The position numbers were made by a program, and so were the translations under genes. Of a stretch of 13,878 nt of DNA, positions 1 through 7,142 are shown piece by piece. The notes under the pieces are model-generated. The model was not told the origin of the DNA. It was given only the letters and a program-made list of their open reading frames with translations, and made no database searches. This stretch comes from Candidatus Brocadiaceae bacterium (GTDB lineage: Bacteria > Planctomycetota > Brocadiia > SM23-32): NCBI GenBank assembly GCA_003551785.1, contig PUNP01000499.1:1-13878 (forward strand), given 5' to 3'. Position 1 is the first letter of the stretch. Each line of letters begins with the position of its first letter.

Positions 1-44
1 AACACAAGCTGTATAGTGAGGCAACGGTGGCTGTCATTCGTATA

Positions 45-87
45 GCACGCATCCCTGCGTGCGCTTTGGACAGGCAAGATGCCTGTC
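45..87. repeat. Two adjacent short hairpins
   Basis: Two perfect inverted repeats lie side by side downstream of def. GCACGCA (45-51) pairs with TGCGTGC (56-62) around a TCCC loop. GACAGGCA (69-76) pairs with TGCCTGTC (80-87) around an AGA loop. Neither is followed by a T-run in either direction, so they do not look like simple terminators. The first is preceded by ATTCGTATAG, which also precedes the first hairpin of the tandem units near 8942, so it may be a half-copy of that family. Confidence 0.6.
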
Positions 88-158
88 ATACATTCCGCCT
101 GCACTTTTTCGGCCACGTCCCTAGGTGAACAAAATATCCCCCTGGAACGTGGAGGTCT

Positions 159-189
159 CGTCCCCGCTGACAGCATGCGCGCGGGGACG
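159..189. repeat. GC-rich hairpin downstream of def
   Basis: A 9-bp inverted repeat, CGTCCCCGC (159-167) with GCGGGGACG (181-189), closes a 13-nt loop. It lies about 60 nt beyond the def stop codon. It could slow transcription leaving def, but it has no U-tract on the def strand. A repeat remnant is equally possible. I see no gene in positions 1-250. Confidence 0.5.
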
Positions 190-250
190 CCTTCTTTCAC
201 GGAAACGTCAAACGGCGGTTTCAGAGTTCATATATAAGAAAGTACGTATC

Positions 251-763
251 TTACTCAACAACTTCCTTCTCTGCAAATTCTTCAAGAGATTCCAATTTTG
301 AGCGCACGTTAAGTCTTTCAGCTGCAGATAATTTATCGGTAAAAAGGACACCGTTCAGATGGTCGATTTCATGCTGCCAGGCCCGGGCGAGCAGTCCTTC
401 GGCTTCAAACTCTACTTTCTTCCCCTCGAGTGTATAAGTGGCAACGTAGACTTTTTTTGCACGATTGACTTTACTTTTTATTCCCGGCAAACTCAGGCAC
501 CCCTCTTCATCGTCCTCTATGCCCTCTGAATCGGAGATGACCGGATTGATGAAAATTCTTTCCCCTTTCCCGTTTCCAGCTACATCAATAGTCAATACCC
601 TGACATTCCATCCTACTTGCGGACCGGCCAGTCCCACACCTTCAGACTTATACATGATATTGAGCATTTCTTTGAGTTTTTCAACCTCACTTCCCGTAAT
701 AGATTTGAGCGGTCTGGCCCTTTTACGCAGGACAGGGTCCGGGTATGTTCTTAAGTAAAGCAT
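251..763 (-). CDS. def: Peptide deformylase
   Basis: Removes the formyl group from the N-terminal methionine of new proteins in the cytoplasm, using a bound metal, usually Fe2+. All three family motifs are present: GVGLAGPQVG (residues 42-51), EGCLS (87-91) and HEIDH (131-135). The expected metal ligands are Cys89, His131 and His135, with Glu132 as the catalytic residue. At 170 residues it has the normal length for the family. The start fits the family N-terminus (a TYPDPVLR segment at residues 6-13), and GAGGAG lies just upstream of the ATG, a purine-rich ribosome site with tight spacing. The gene is alone. The usual partner fmt is not in this window, and the ppdK terminator lies between it and the upstream gene, so it should have its own promoter in 764-984. 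Confidence 0.97.
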   Translation of the reverse strand: MLYLRTYPDPVLRKRARPLKSITGSEVEKLKEMLNIMYKSEGVGLAGPQVGWNVRVLTIDVAGNGKGERIFINPVISDSEGIEDDEEGCLSLPGIKSKVNRAKKVYVATYTLEGKKVEFEAEGLLARAWQHEIDHLNGVLFTDKLSAAERLNVRSKLESLEEFAEKEVVE

Positions 764-841
764 TCTCTCCTCAGGAGGTAAAAGTTTAGACGCTTAAATG
801 GCCTAAGTCGTTAACAAAATGGTAAACAATAAGCTTGATAC

Positions 842-877
842 CAAACCTTGTCGTAACCTTTGTCGCAAGTTTTGTCG
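842..877. repeat. Three 12-nt tandem repeats upstream of def
   Basis: On the minus strand this reads as three consecutive 12-mers: CGACAAAACTTG, CGACAAAGGTTA, CGACAAGGTTTG. All share CGACAA and differ mainly at the end. They start about 80 nt upstream of the def start codon. The spacing near one helical turn would suit a direct-repeat operator, but no known regulator is recognised. I did not find a convincing -35/-10 pair in this spacer. Confidence 0.4.
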
Positions 878-979
878 ATCGCCAGGCCCCACCGCATCTG
901 GTACGTTATTAATCATACAGTGTCATAAAACGTCAAAATGCAAGCTATCATTATTTTAGCATAAAGTGTCATTCTAAAC

Positions 980-1017
980 AAAAAAAAGCCGACCCGGTGT
1001 TACCACGGGTCGGCTTT
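980..1017 (-). terminator. Rho-independent terminator of ppdK
   Basis: AAAGCCGACCCG and CGGGTCGGCTTT (985-996 with 1006-1017) form a perfect 12-bp stem with a 9-nt loop. On the minus strand the stem runs into eight consecutive T residues (987-980), followed by GTTT. It lies 36 nt beyond the ppdK stop codon. This is a textbook intrinsic terminator and separates ppdK from def. Confidence 0.93.
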
Positions 1018-1052
1018 GATTGAAACAGCAGAACAACATAAGCTGTTGAAAT

Positions 1053-3968
1053 TTATACATTTTCCGCTTCACGGATAGCCCTGGTGATGATAGGACGGGT
1101 TTTGGCGCATGCCAGCTCATCCTTGACCTCATCTTCCAGTTCAATTCCGATCTGGGCGGCTGCTAAACGGGCAACAGGGACCCGGAAAGGAGAGCAGGAG
1201 ACATAATCCATGCCTACTCTATAGCAGAATTTCACGGATTCGGGATCACCGCCGTGTTCGCCGCAGATACCTACTTTAAGTTCCGGTTTGGTCATGCGAC
1301 CGCGGTCGATACCGGTATAAACGAGCTGACCGACGCCGGATTGATCAAGCGACTGGAACGGGTCTTTTTCGAGTATTTCGTTTTCTACATACTCGGGCAC
1401 AAAAGTACCGACATCGTCCCGGCTGTATCCGAACGTCATCTGAGTCAAGTCATTAGTTCCGAAGCTGAAGAAATCGGCATGTTTAGCGACCTCGTCAGCA
1501 GTCAGTGCGGCACGCGGGATTTCAATCATCGTCCCGATAGTGAACTCGACATCCGCCTGAGTTTCTTCCAGTACCGCATTGCATACATCAAGAGCGGCCT
1601 TGCGGGTTACTTCAAGTTCCCGAGCCGTTCCGGCCAGCGGTATCATGATTTCGGGCTTTACATCAATACCCTTTTCCACACATTCGGCGGCGGCTTCCAT
1701 AATAGCGCGCACCTGCATGTTATAGATATCAGGATAGGTTATCCCCAGGCGGCATCCACGATGTCCAAGCATCGGGTTGAGTTCACCGAGTTCATTAACA
1801 CGCTTTTTGACTTCTTCAGTGGTCTTGCCCATCTGTTCGGCAAGTTTAGCCTGAATAGCCTCATCGTGCGGCAGGAATTCATGCAGCGGCGGGTCGAGCA
1901 ATCGGATAGTAACCGGGCGTCCTTCCATCGCTTCAAGTATGCCGGCGAAGTCCTTACGCTGTTCGGGCAGCAATTTTTCCAGAGCGGCATCATACAGTCC
2001 GCGCGGCCCGGCAAGTTCCTCTTCCAGCTCATTAAGTTTGGTTTCAATTCTCTGTTTTTCTTCTTTACCAGCCTGCATCAATCCGGTTTTCTCGGTTTCA
2101 ATAACCTTTTCAATGCGCCTGACGTCCGGGGCACTGAGCATAAGCTGTCGGACATAGCTGATTCTCTCCGGCTCGAAGAACATATGTTCGGTTCGACAGA
2201 GCCCGATACCTTCAGCACCGAATTCCAGTCCTTGCCTGGCATCACGCGGCGTATCGGCATTCATCCAGACACCCATTTTGCGGTAACTGTCGGCCCATCC
2301 GATCAGGGTACCGAAAGCGCCGGCGAGTTTAGGCTCTTCCTGCTCGATAGCACCGTCAAAGACCTGCCCGCTGGTTCCATCCAAAGATATCACATCACCT
2401 TCTTTGAATTCTTTACCGGCAATGGTAACGATTTTAGATTTAGGATCGGGCGATACGGCACTGCAGCCGGCAACGCAGCATTTACCCATACCACGTGCGA
2501 CAACGGCCGCATGGCTGGTCATTCCGCCACGGGCAGTGAGGATACCGACACTTGCATCCATCCCGCCGATATCTTCGGGGCTGGTTTCTTCTCTGACCAG
2601 TATAACGCCGAGTCCATCATCTTTTTCCGCTTCATCAGCGGCCATGACTTCGGCCTCATCAGCGGTCAAAGCGATTTTACCGACAGCGGCACCGGGCGAG
2701 GCCGGAAGTCCCCGGCCGAGTTCAGCACCGGAATTCTCGGCTTCAGTCTTCGCTTCGGGATTGAACTGTTTATGCAGGAGCTGTTCGATCTGACGCGGCT
2801 CAACACGCAACACAGCCGTGCGTTCATCGATAAGCTCTTCTTCGGCCATTTCCACGGCAATTTTAACGGCGGCCGCGGCGGTTCTCTTACCGGTTCTGGT
2901 CTGCAGCATGAAAAGCTCACCCTGCTGGGCGGTAAACTCGAAATCCTGCATGTCTTTGTAGTGTTCCTCAAGGGTATGCTTGATTTCGACGAGCTGGTCA
3001 TACATTTCCTTATACAATTCTTTCGCTTCGGAGGGGTCAACATCGGAATCGGAAAAACCGGAAAGGTCTTCTTCCGGCAGTCCGTTAACATCCTGCGGGG
3101 TTCTGATACCGGCAACGACATCTTCGCCCTGGGCGTTAATAAGATATTCGCCGTAGAGTTTGTTTTCTCCGGTAGCAGGGTTTCTGGTAAACCCAACTCC
3201 GGTAAAGCTCGTATATCCCATGTTCCCGAACACCATAGTCTGGACATTGACAGCGGTACCGAGCAATCCACGGATTTCGTTTATTTCGCGATAGCGCACA
3301 GCCTGTGAGTTGTTCCAGGAGCCGAATACAGCGTTAATAGCGCGTTCGAGCTGCGCTTTTGGCTCTTGCGGGAATTCTTCACCGGTATCCTCAGCATAAA
3401 CCTTCTTGAAGTCTTCCACAATCTTCTTGAGTTGATCAGCGTTAAGCTGACTGTCAAATTCAACGCCCGCTTCATCACGTGCTTCATGAAGGTAGTCATC
3501 GAAATCACTATGAGGTATATGCATAGCGACATTCCCGAACATCTGGATAAACCGACGGTAGCAGTCCCAGGCAAAACGCTCATCGCCGCTCTGCTTCGCA
3601 AGGCCTTTAACCGAGTCGTCATTTAAACCGAGATTAAGGACAGTATCCATCATACCGGGCATGCTTTGGGCTGCACCGCTCCTCACGCTGACCAGCAAAG
3701 GATTCTCCGTATCTCCGAGTTTGCGCCCTGTCACCTTCTCAAGACGGGCAAGGTGTTCATCAACTTCACTGTCAAGTCCTTCCGGCCAACCATTGACCTC
3801 CTGGTATTCCTGACAGGTTTCGGTCGTCAGTGTAAACCCTGGGGGAACAGGGAGTCCAACATTGGACATCTCGGCTAAATTGGCGCCTTTACCACCAAGA
3901 AGCCACTTCAAATCAGTTCTTCCTTCAGCATTTCCTTGTTCGAAAAAATAAACTCTTTTTACGCTCAT
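1053..3968 (-). CDS. ppdK: Pyruvate, phosphate dikinase
   Basis: Interconverts ATP, phosphate and pyruvate with AMP, PPi and PEP in the cytoplasm. The order is N-terminal ATP-grasp (GGKGANLAEM, then VPPGFTLTTETC), a phosphohistidine swivelling domain with GGMTSHAAVVAR (His codon at 2511-2513, about residue 486), and a C-terminal PEP/pyruvate barrel with FGAEGIGLCRTEH, GHRGCRLGITYPDIY, FGTNDLTQ and the active-site Cys in GICGEHGG (about residue 902). I chose the start at 3968 (MSVKRVYFFEQG) because it aligns with family N-termini and has GGAG nine nt upstream; the ATG at 3983 overlaps that ribosome site and has none of its own. At 971 residues it is longer than the usual 870-900, with about 40 extra charged residues at 622-662. 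It ends at a strong terminator and is probably monocistronic. Confidence 0.97.
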   Translation of the reverse strand: MSVKRVYFFEQGNAEGRTDLKWLLGGKGANLAEMSNVGLPVPPGFTLTTETCQEYQEVNGWPEGLDSEVDEHLARLEKVTGRKLGDTENPLLVSVRSGAAQSMPGMMDTVLNLGLNDDSVKGLAKQSGDERFAWDCYRRFIQMFGNVAMHIPHSDFDDYLHEARDEAGVEFDSQLNADQLKKIVEDFKKVYAEDTGEEFPQEPKAQLERAINAVFGSWNNSQAVRYREINEIRGLLGTAVNVQTMVFGNMGYTSFTGVGFTRNPATGENKLYGEYLINAQGEDVVAGIRTPQDVNGLPEEDLSGFSDSDVDPSEAKELYKEMYDQLVEIKHTLEEHYKDMQDFEFTAQQGELFMLQTRTGKRTAAAAVKIAVEMAEEELIDERTAVLRVEPRQIEQLLHKQFNPEAKTEAENSGAELGRGLPASPGAAVGKIALTADEAEVMAADEAEKDDGLGVILVREETSPEDIGGMDASVGILTARGGMTSHAAVVARGMGKCCVAGCSAVSPDPKSKIVTIAGKEFKEGDVISLDGTSGQVFDGAIEQEEPKLAGAFGTLIGWADSYRKMGVWMNADTPRDARQGLEFGAEGIGLCRTEHMFFEPERISYVRQLMLSAPDVRRIEKVIETEKTGLMQAGKEEKQRIETKLNELEEELAGPRGLYDAALEKLLPEQRKDFAGILEAMEGRPVTIRLLDPPLHEFLPHDEAIQAKLAEQMGKTTEEVKKRVNELGELNPMLGHRGCRLGITYPDIYNMQVRAIMEAAAECVEKGIDVKPEIMIPLAGTARELEVTRKAALDVCNAVLEETQADVEFTIGTMIEIPRAALTADEVAKHADFFSFGTNDLTQMTFGYSRDDVGTFVPEYVENEILEKDPFQSLDQSGVGQLVYTGIDRGRMTKPELKVGICGEHGGDPESVKFCYRVGMDYVSCSPFRVPVARLAAAQIGIELEDEVKDELACAKTRPIITRAIREAENV

Positions 3969-4000
3969 AAAGCAAAACTCCATAAGTTAAGATTAAGTGT

Positions 4001-4017
4001 TTGGGAATGTTTCCCAA
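4001..4017. promoter_or_regulatory. Perfect palindrome in the ppdK leader
   Basis: TTGGGAA and TTCCCAA are separated by TGT, a perfect 7-bp dyad about 33 nt upstream of the ppdK start codon. Its size and position fit a dimeric repressor operator or a small leader hairpin. No regulator gene is nearby to identify it. Confidence 0.4.
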
Positions 4018-4030
4018 TATAATAAACACA

Positions 4031-4076
4031 ATCCCGCCCTTTAGGCCGTAAATTGGGGTGTTGAAACCGGCGGGAT
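4031..4076. repeat. Long-loop inverted repeat upstream of ppdK
   Basis: ATCCCGCC (4031-4038) is the exact complement of GGCGGGAT (4069-4076), with 30 nt between that include a smaller TTTA/TAAA pair. The nested layout and the TTGAAACC segment resemble the other nested hairpins in this window, for example 6144-6163. It could be another dispersed repeat or part of the ppdK leader. Confidence 0.45.
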
Positions 4077-4103
4077 AGCAACAAATGCAACTTGGAGGGA
4101 ATA

Positions 4104-4169
4104 ATGAATATTAATCTACTATCCCCATACAATCTTATAACTACCGACATACTGCCAATCAACGCATAA
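4104..4169 (+). CDS. Possible 21-codon small ORF
   Basis: ATG at 4104 is preceded by GGAGG (4094-4098) with a 5-nt gap, one of the best ribosome-binding sites in the window. The reading frame gives 21 residues ending in LPINA and a TAA stop. The product has no recognisable motif, membrane segment or charge pattern. It is divergent from ppdK and lies antisense to nothing annotated. It could be a real small protein, or a chance match between a purine-rich stretch and an ATG; I favour chance unless it is conserved. Confidence 0.18.
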   Translation: MNINLLSPYNLITTDILPINA

Positions 4170-4343
4170 ACAGTGTATAGGAAAATAGATTTTAATTCAA
4201 ATGAACATGCTGAGTGGCTGCACTTTTTCTGAGACGGCGCCCTGAAAACGAAGGCACCTGTCGGCACAGTGCATTGCAAAGTCAAAGAAAACGGACAATA
4301 TTGATATATCCTCACTTTGTTAAAGATGTGGGGAATGTGGGTG
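4170..4343. other. Spacer with no recognised feature
   Basis: This lies beyond the 3' end of the nucleotidyltransferase gene. I found no intrinsic terminator for that gene here. TGCACTTTTTC at 4218-4228 also occurs near 101-111 of the window, which may be a fragment of a dispersed repeat. A minus-strand reading frame across the region (3965-4315) has low-complexity composition and no motif, and is not accepted as a gene. Confidence 0.4.
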
Positions 4344-5705
4344 CTATTCCTCTATCATTTTACGTGCAATTATTAGCGCTTCATCCTGTGTGTTCACCTC
4401 CCCCTCCAACTGCAAATCATATATCCGGTCTAACGCTGAAACAAGCTCTGGTCCGGGAGCATAGCCCAATTTCATCAGATCATACCCGTTCACTAACGGT
4501 TGTGGTTTCCATTCTCTTTCTTTGAGAGCTTCGCGTTGTTGAAGGACGTAATCGATATTTTCCGTGCAGCCCCAACTCGCCATAGAATCGGCATAAGTCA
4601 GTCCGCAAAGTTGCTCGAACCCATCTTCAGCAAAGAGCCTGCGCAGTGTGCTTTTTTTCATTTTTTTTGCATCTTTAAAATACATATGGCGTTTGACAAG
4701 CCATGTGATCCTCTGGGTTTCCTTTTTGGTTAGCCTCAACCGTCGGCAAATTTTACGGGCAATCTCCGCGCCGATTCTTTCATGTTCGGGGTATTTCATC
4801 GGGTTATCCCTGCACGCCTGAGGCTTTCCAATATCGTGGAGCAAAGCGGCCATAGCGCATTCAAAATCGGGATACTCGCCTAACTTCTCAACGGTCAGCA
4901 GCGTATGAGTGAAAACGTCGCCTTCCGGATGATAATTTTCCGGCTGTTCGCAGCCGCGGGTAAGCTCAATTTCCGGGAAAACAGCCGTCAACAAGCCCAA
5001 TCGATCCATAATCTTCAATGCTAAGACCGGTGCCCGATCAGTGAGTATTATTCGCAGTTCTTCGGCGAGACGTTCAGCGGCGACTCGATTTATCTTATGG
5101 GACATCTCTTTAACAGCCGCCTCGGTTCCATTTTCTATTTTCAAATTAAACCTTGCAGCAAACCTGACGGCCCTGATCAATCTCAAATAATCCTCATTAA
5201 AGCGCTCTCGCGGGTGTCCTATCGTCTTCAGAACTCGTTTTGATAAATCCCGCTCCCCCCCGACCATATCGATAAGCTTTGCAGATACAGGGTCGTAATA
5301 CATACCGTTAATAGTGAAATCACGACGTTCAACATCCTCCTCAATACCTCCAAAATGCACCTTGTCCGGACGTCTGCTGTCGCTGTATTCGGACTCGGAA
5401 CGAAAGGTGGCAATTTCATAACTGCAGCCGTTTAATATAACTAATATAACGCCGAACCGGCGGCCAACAGGCTTGGTGTTTTTGAATATAGCCTCAGCTT
5501 CCGCCGGTGTGGCGGCCGTAGCAACATCATAGTCCTTAGGCTTTTGACCTGAAACCATATCTCTGACACACCCCCCTGCCAGTACGGTATAATACCCACT
5601 GGATTGAAGACGCTCAATTATTGAACAGGCATCATGGTACCTTATGTCGTCAGTTGGTAATGATAAATCTTTTTTTTTATGAAATGAATGTCTATCAGTT
5701 ATCAT
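4344..5705 (-). CDS. CCA tRNA nucleotidyltransferase / poly(A) polymerase family protein with HD domain
   Basis: Class II nucleotidyltransferase that adds CCA or A residues to tRNA 3' ends, or poly(A) to RNA. The head has the nucleotidyltransferase signature GGCVRD (44-49) with metal-binding DYD (58-60), then RRDFTINGM (127-135). The neck has RLIRAVRFAARF (175-186) and RVAAERLAEELR (207-218). A metal-dependent phosphohydrolase (HD) domain follows, with His267, HD at 290-291 and His308. The C-terminal segment LVNGYDLMKLG (404-414) is of the kind found in CCA enzymes that carry an HD domain. At 453 residues it is of normal length. CCA-adding, A-adding and poly(A) activity cannot be told apart by eye. 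No good Shine-Dalgarno precedes the ATG at 5705, but there is no better in-frame start before the catalytic motif. Confidence 0.9.
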   Translation of the reverse strand: MITDRHSFHKKKDLSLPTDDIRYHDACSIIERLQSSGYYTVLAGGCVRDMVSGQKPKDYDVATAATPAEAEAIFKNTKPVGRRFGVILVILNGCSYEIATFRSESEYSDSRRPDKVHFGGIEEDVERRDFTINGMYYDPVSAKLIDMVGGERDLSKRVLKTIGHPRERFNEDYLRLIRAVRFAARFNLKIENGTEAAVKEMSHKINRVAAERLAEELRIILTDRAPVLALKIMDRLGLLTAVFPEIELTRGCEQPENYHPEGDVFTHTLLTVEKLGEYPDFECAMAALLHDIGKPQACRDNPMKYPEHERIGAEIARKICRRLRLTKKETQRITWLVKRHMYFKDAKKMKKSTLRRLFAEDGFEQLCGLTYADSMASWGCTENIDYVLQQREALKEREWKPQPLVNGYDLMKLGYAPGPELVSALDRIYDLQLEGEVNTQDEALIIARKMIEE

Positions 5706-5817
5706 ATTGATATTTCACAATACAAGAAGAATTCAAAATATGTTTGCCTGGTGGTCCTTTCCACTTGTTTTTCGATTATAACGGCTAATGGATTGTGAAA
5801 CAAAGATACACCAGCAG

Positions 5818-5888
5818 TTCGTAGTAAACGCTTTCAAGTTTCATAATAGCCCAACATGGAGCGATCTGAAGGATCGCTCCATGTTGGG
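5818..5888. repeat. TTCGTAGT half-element plus perfect 17-bp hairpin
   Basis: Positions 5850-5866 (starting CCCAACATGG, ending CGATC) are perfectly complementary to 5872-5888 across a TGAAG loop: 17 paired bases without mismatch. It is preceded by TTCGTAGTAAACGCTTTCAAG (5818-5838), which matches the left part of the tandem units at 9050-9070. There is no U-tract on either strand, so it is unlikely to be a plain terminator. It lies upstream of the divergent nucleotidyltransferase and methyltransferase genes and may be a structured repeat. Confidence 0.75.
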
Positions 5889-5960
5889 ACAGTTGTCGAG
5901 TACAATATTCTCTGACCTGAAAGGGCATTTCAAATCCATAGAGATATCGCCTATAAATTA

Positions 5961-6125
5961 TGAAATGATCTTTCAGCTCATGTTTTATGTTCATCCTCCT
6001 GTCCCCAGGATTCCATGTCCTTTCAGGACATACCATCCTGGGCTATAATGAATCCGTCCCTTCGGGACTCCAGACGAAATCCCAACTTTAAATTTTCAAA
6101 TTACCAGTCCAATCCGAGAAGAACC
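5961..6125 (+). repeat. Dispersed 165-bp structured repeat, copy A
   Basis: This matches 13245-13409 over its whole length in the same orientation: 133 of 165 positions by my ungapped hand count, better with a small gap. It contains a nested hairpin, with outer stem CCCAGGAT (6004-6011) / ATCCTGGG (6035-6042) and inner stem ATGTCC/GGACAT. Next comes GTCCC-TTC-GGGAC (6056-6068), then an A+T-rich tail ending AGAAGAACC. No open reading frame is shared by the two copies. It is a non-coding, REP- or MITE-like element of unknown family. Confidence 0.85.
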
Positions 6126-6143
6126 GTTTTTTATCATTTATTC

Positions 6144-6163
6144 CCCCTGGTTGAAACCAGGGG
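6144..6163. repeat. CCCCTGG-TTGAAA-CCAGGGG hairpin
   Basis: A perfect 7-bp stem with a 6-nt loop lies just after dispersed repeat copy A. A further CCCTGG (6177-6182) could pair alternatively with the right arm. It is absent next to copy B, so it is not an essential part of that repeat. Confidence 0.55.
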
Positions 6164-6221
6164 CTGCCTGACTTCGCCCTGGTGTTTATTTCCGGATATC
6201 CTTCATATTCGAAAAATTTAT

Positions 6222-6250
6222 TTGACTTTATGCCTTTCAACTTTTATACT
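6222..6250 (+). promoter_or_regulatory. Sigma70-type promoter of the TlyA-like gene
   Basis: TTGACT (6222-6227) and TATACT (6245-6250) are separated by exactly 17 bp, each one base from consensus. The predicted transcript starts near 6257, giving a leader of about 68 nt before the ATG at 6325. The surrounding A+T-rich sequence supports the call. Confidence 0.75.
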
Positions 6251-6324
6251 TACCTCATTATCAGATCCTCAGTGCTCCGCATTTACGCTCAAATGACGCT
6301 TATCGGTAAATAGAAAATTGCTCA

Positions 6325-6888
6325 ATGAACAGAAATGATACTATTTACGTAGGGAAAGGTGGTGAAAAGTTAAAATATGCGATCGACAAGCTTGACGTAC
6401 CGGTTAAGGATAAAATTGCTGCCGATTTCGGATGCAATATCGGTGGATTCACTGATTGCTTTCTGCATGAGGGTGCCAGTAAAGTCTATGCCGTAGATAC
6501 CGGATACGGGATGCTGGAGTGGAAACTCAGGTGCGATGACCGGGTGATCGTCATGGAAAGGACTAATGCTATGCACGTCAACTTGCCTGTCAAGGTTGAC
6601 ATTATTTCTATTGATGTGGCGTGGACACCCCAGGTACATATCTTGCCATCGGCTTTCCGCAATATAAAACAGGACGGCATAATACTTTCTCTATTCAAAC
6701 CGCAGTATGAGGCCGACAAGTCACAGGTTAAACGGGGTGGTTTGGTTGAGGCAGAGGATTTTGAACAGGTGCTCGGCTCCACTCTTCAAGAACTTGAAAG
6801 CATTAATATGGCCGTAAAAGAGGTTGTTCGGCTTCCTCAGAGAAGGAAAAAAAATCTGGAAGCTATACTTTATTTAGCTTCGACTTAG
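6325..6888 (+). CDS. TlyA/FtsJ-family SAM-dependent methyltransferase lacking the S4 domain
   Basis: A Rossmann-fold methyltransferase most like the catalytic half of TlyA (rRNA cytidine 2'-O-methyltransferase/haemolysin family). It starts at the TlyA YVSRGGxKL-like segment (YVGKGGEKLKYA, 8-19), then has the SAM-binding loop DFGCNIGGFTDC (34-45), YAVDTGYGMLEWKLR (55-69) and ERTN (78-81). The K-D-K-E residues expected for 2'-O-methyl transfer appear intact: Lys15 or Lys17, Asp97, Lys125 and Glu179. The usual TlyA of about 250 residues carries an N-terminal S4 RNA-binding domain of about 60 residues. Here the protein has 187 residues and an in-frame promoter and leader, so the absence looks native rather than a truncation. 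The usual SFISL segment after Asp97 is replaced by AWTPQ. No strong Shine-Dalgarno is seen. Substrate unknown. Confidence 0.85.
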   Translation: MNRNDTIYVGKGGEKLKYAIDKLDVPVKDKIAADFGCNIGGFTDCFLHEGASKVYAVDTGYGMLEWKLRCDDRVIVMERTNAMHVNLPVKVDIISIDVAWTPQVHILPSAFRNIKQDGIILSLFKPQYEADKSQVKRGGLVEAEDFEQVLGSTLQELESINMAVKEVVRLPQRRKKNLEAILYLAST

Positions 6889-7067
6889 TCAGAATACTCT
6901 GAAATCAACACACGAATATGGTTCAACGCGCTTTCATCCCTTCTACCGTATATTGGGGGACTATTACGCGATTTGAATCCATTGAATTCGCGCTCTACCC
7001 TATCCCGAACATTTTCACGCGTTTTCATTGGTGCATCTGCGGCAAATGTCAAACGCCGCCATTCCGA

Positions 7068-7096
7068 TTTACTTTAATCATACGATATGATATGAT
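7068..7096 (+). promoter_or_regulatory. Sigma70-type promoter of the HAD gene
   Basis: TTTACT (7068-7073) and TATGAT (7091-7096) are spaced 17 bp apart, 47 nt before the start codon. The -35 box is two bases from consensus and the -10 box one. It suggests the HAD gene is transcribed independently of the methyltransferase 254 nt upstream. Nothing else in 6889-7142 is recognisable; a 65-codon plus-strand frame there has no motif or ribosome site. Confidence 0.6.
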
Positions 7097-7142
7097 AGCA
7101 TTCTCTAAAAAGTAGCCTGCATCTTTACTGGATTTTACTTAA

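Noticed and set aside
842..877. CRISPR-like array upstream of def
   Set aside because: Units are only 12 nt, contiguous without spacers, and there are no cas genes.
919..972. Repeated GTGTCAT motif near 919 and 966, with a further copy (reverse strand) near 11815
   Set aside because: Short, A+T-rich, in inconsistent orientation relative to genes, and close to what chance would give.
1254..3308. 684-codon open frame on the plus strand opposite ppdK
   Set aside because: It is the antisense shadow of a gene with all PPDK motifs; its product is Phe/His/Ser-rich with no domain, and it has no ribosome site.
3969..3983. Longer PPDK start at 3983
   Set aside because: That ATG overlaps the GGAG ribosome site that serves the ATG at 3968, and the family N-terminus aligns with the later start.
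3965..4315. 116-codon minus-strand frame upstream of ppdK
   Set aside because: It overlaps the ppdK start and leader hairpins, has no ribosome site, and shows no recognisable motif.
5961..6125. Insertion sequence with a transposase
   Set aside because: No transposase-like reading frame occurs in or beside either copy; the element is too short and non-coding.
6918..7115. 65-codon plus-strand frame between the methyltransferase and HAD genes
   Set aside because: No motif or ribosome site, and the HAD promoter lies inside it.
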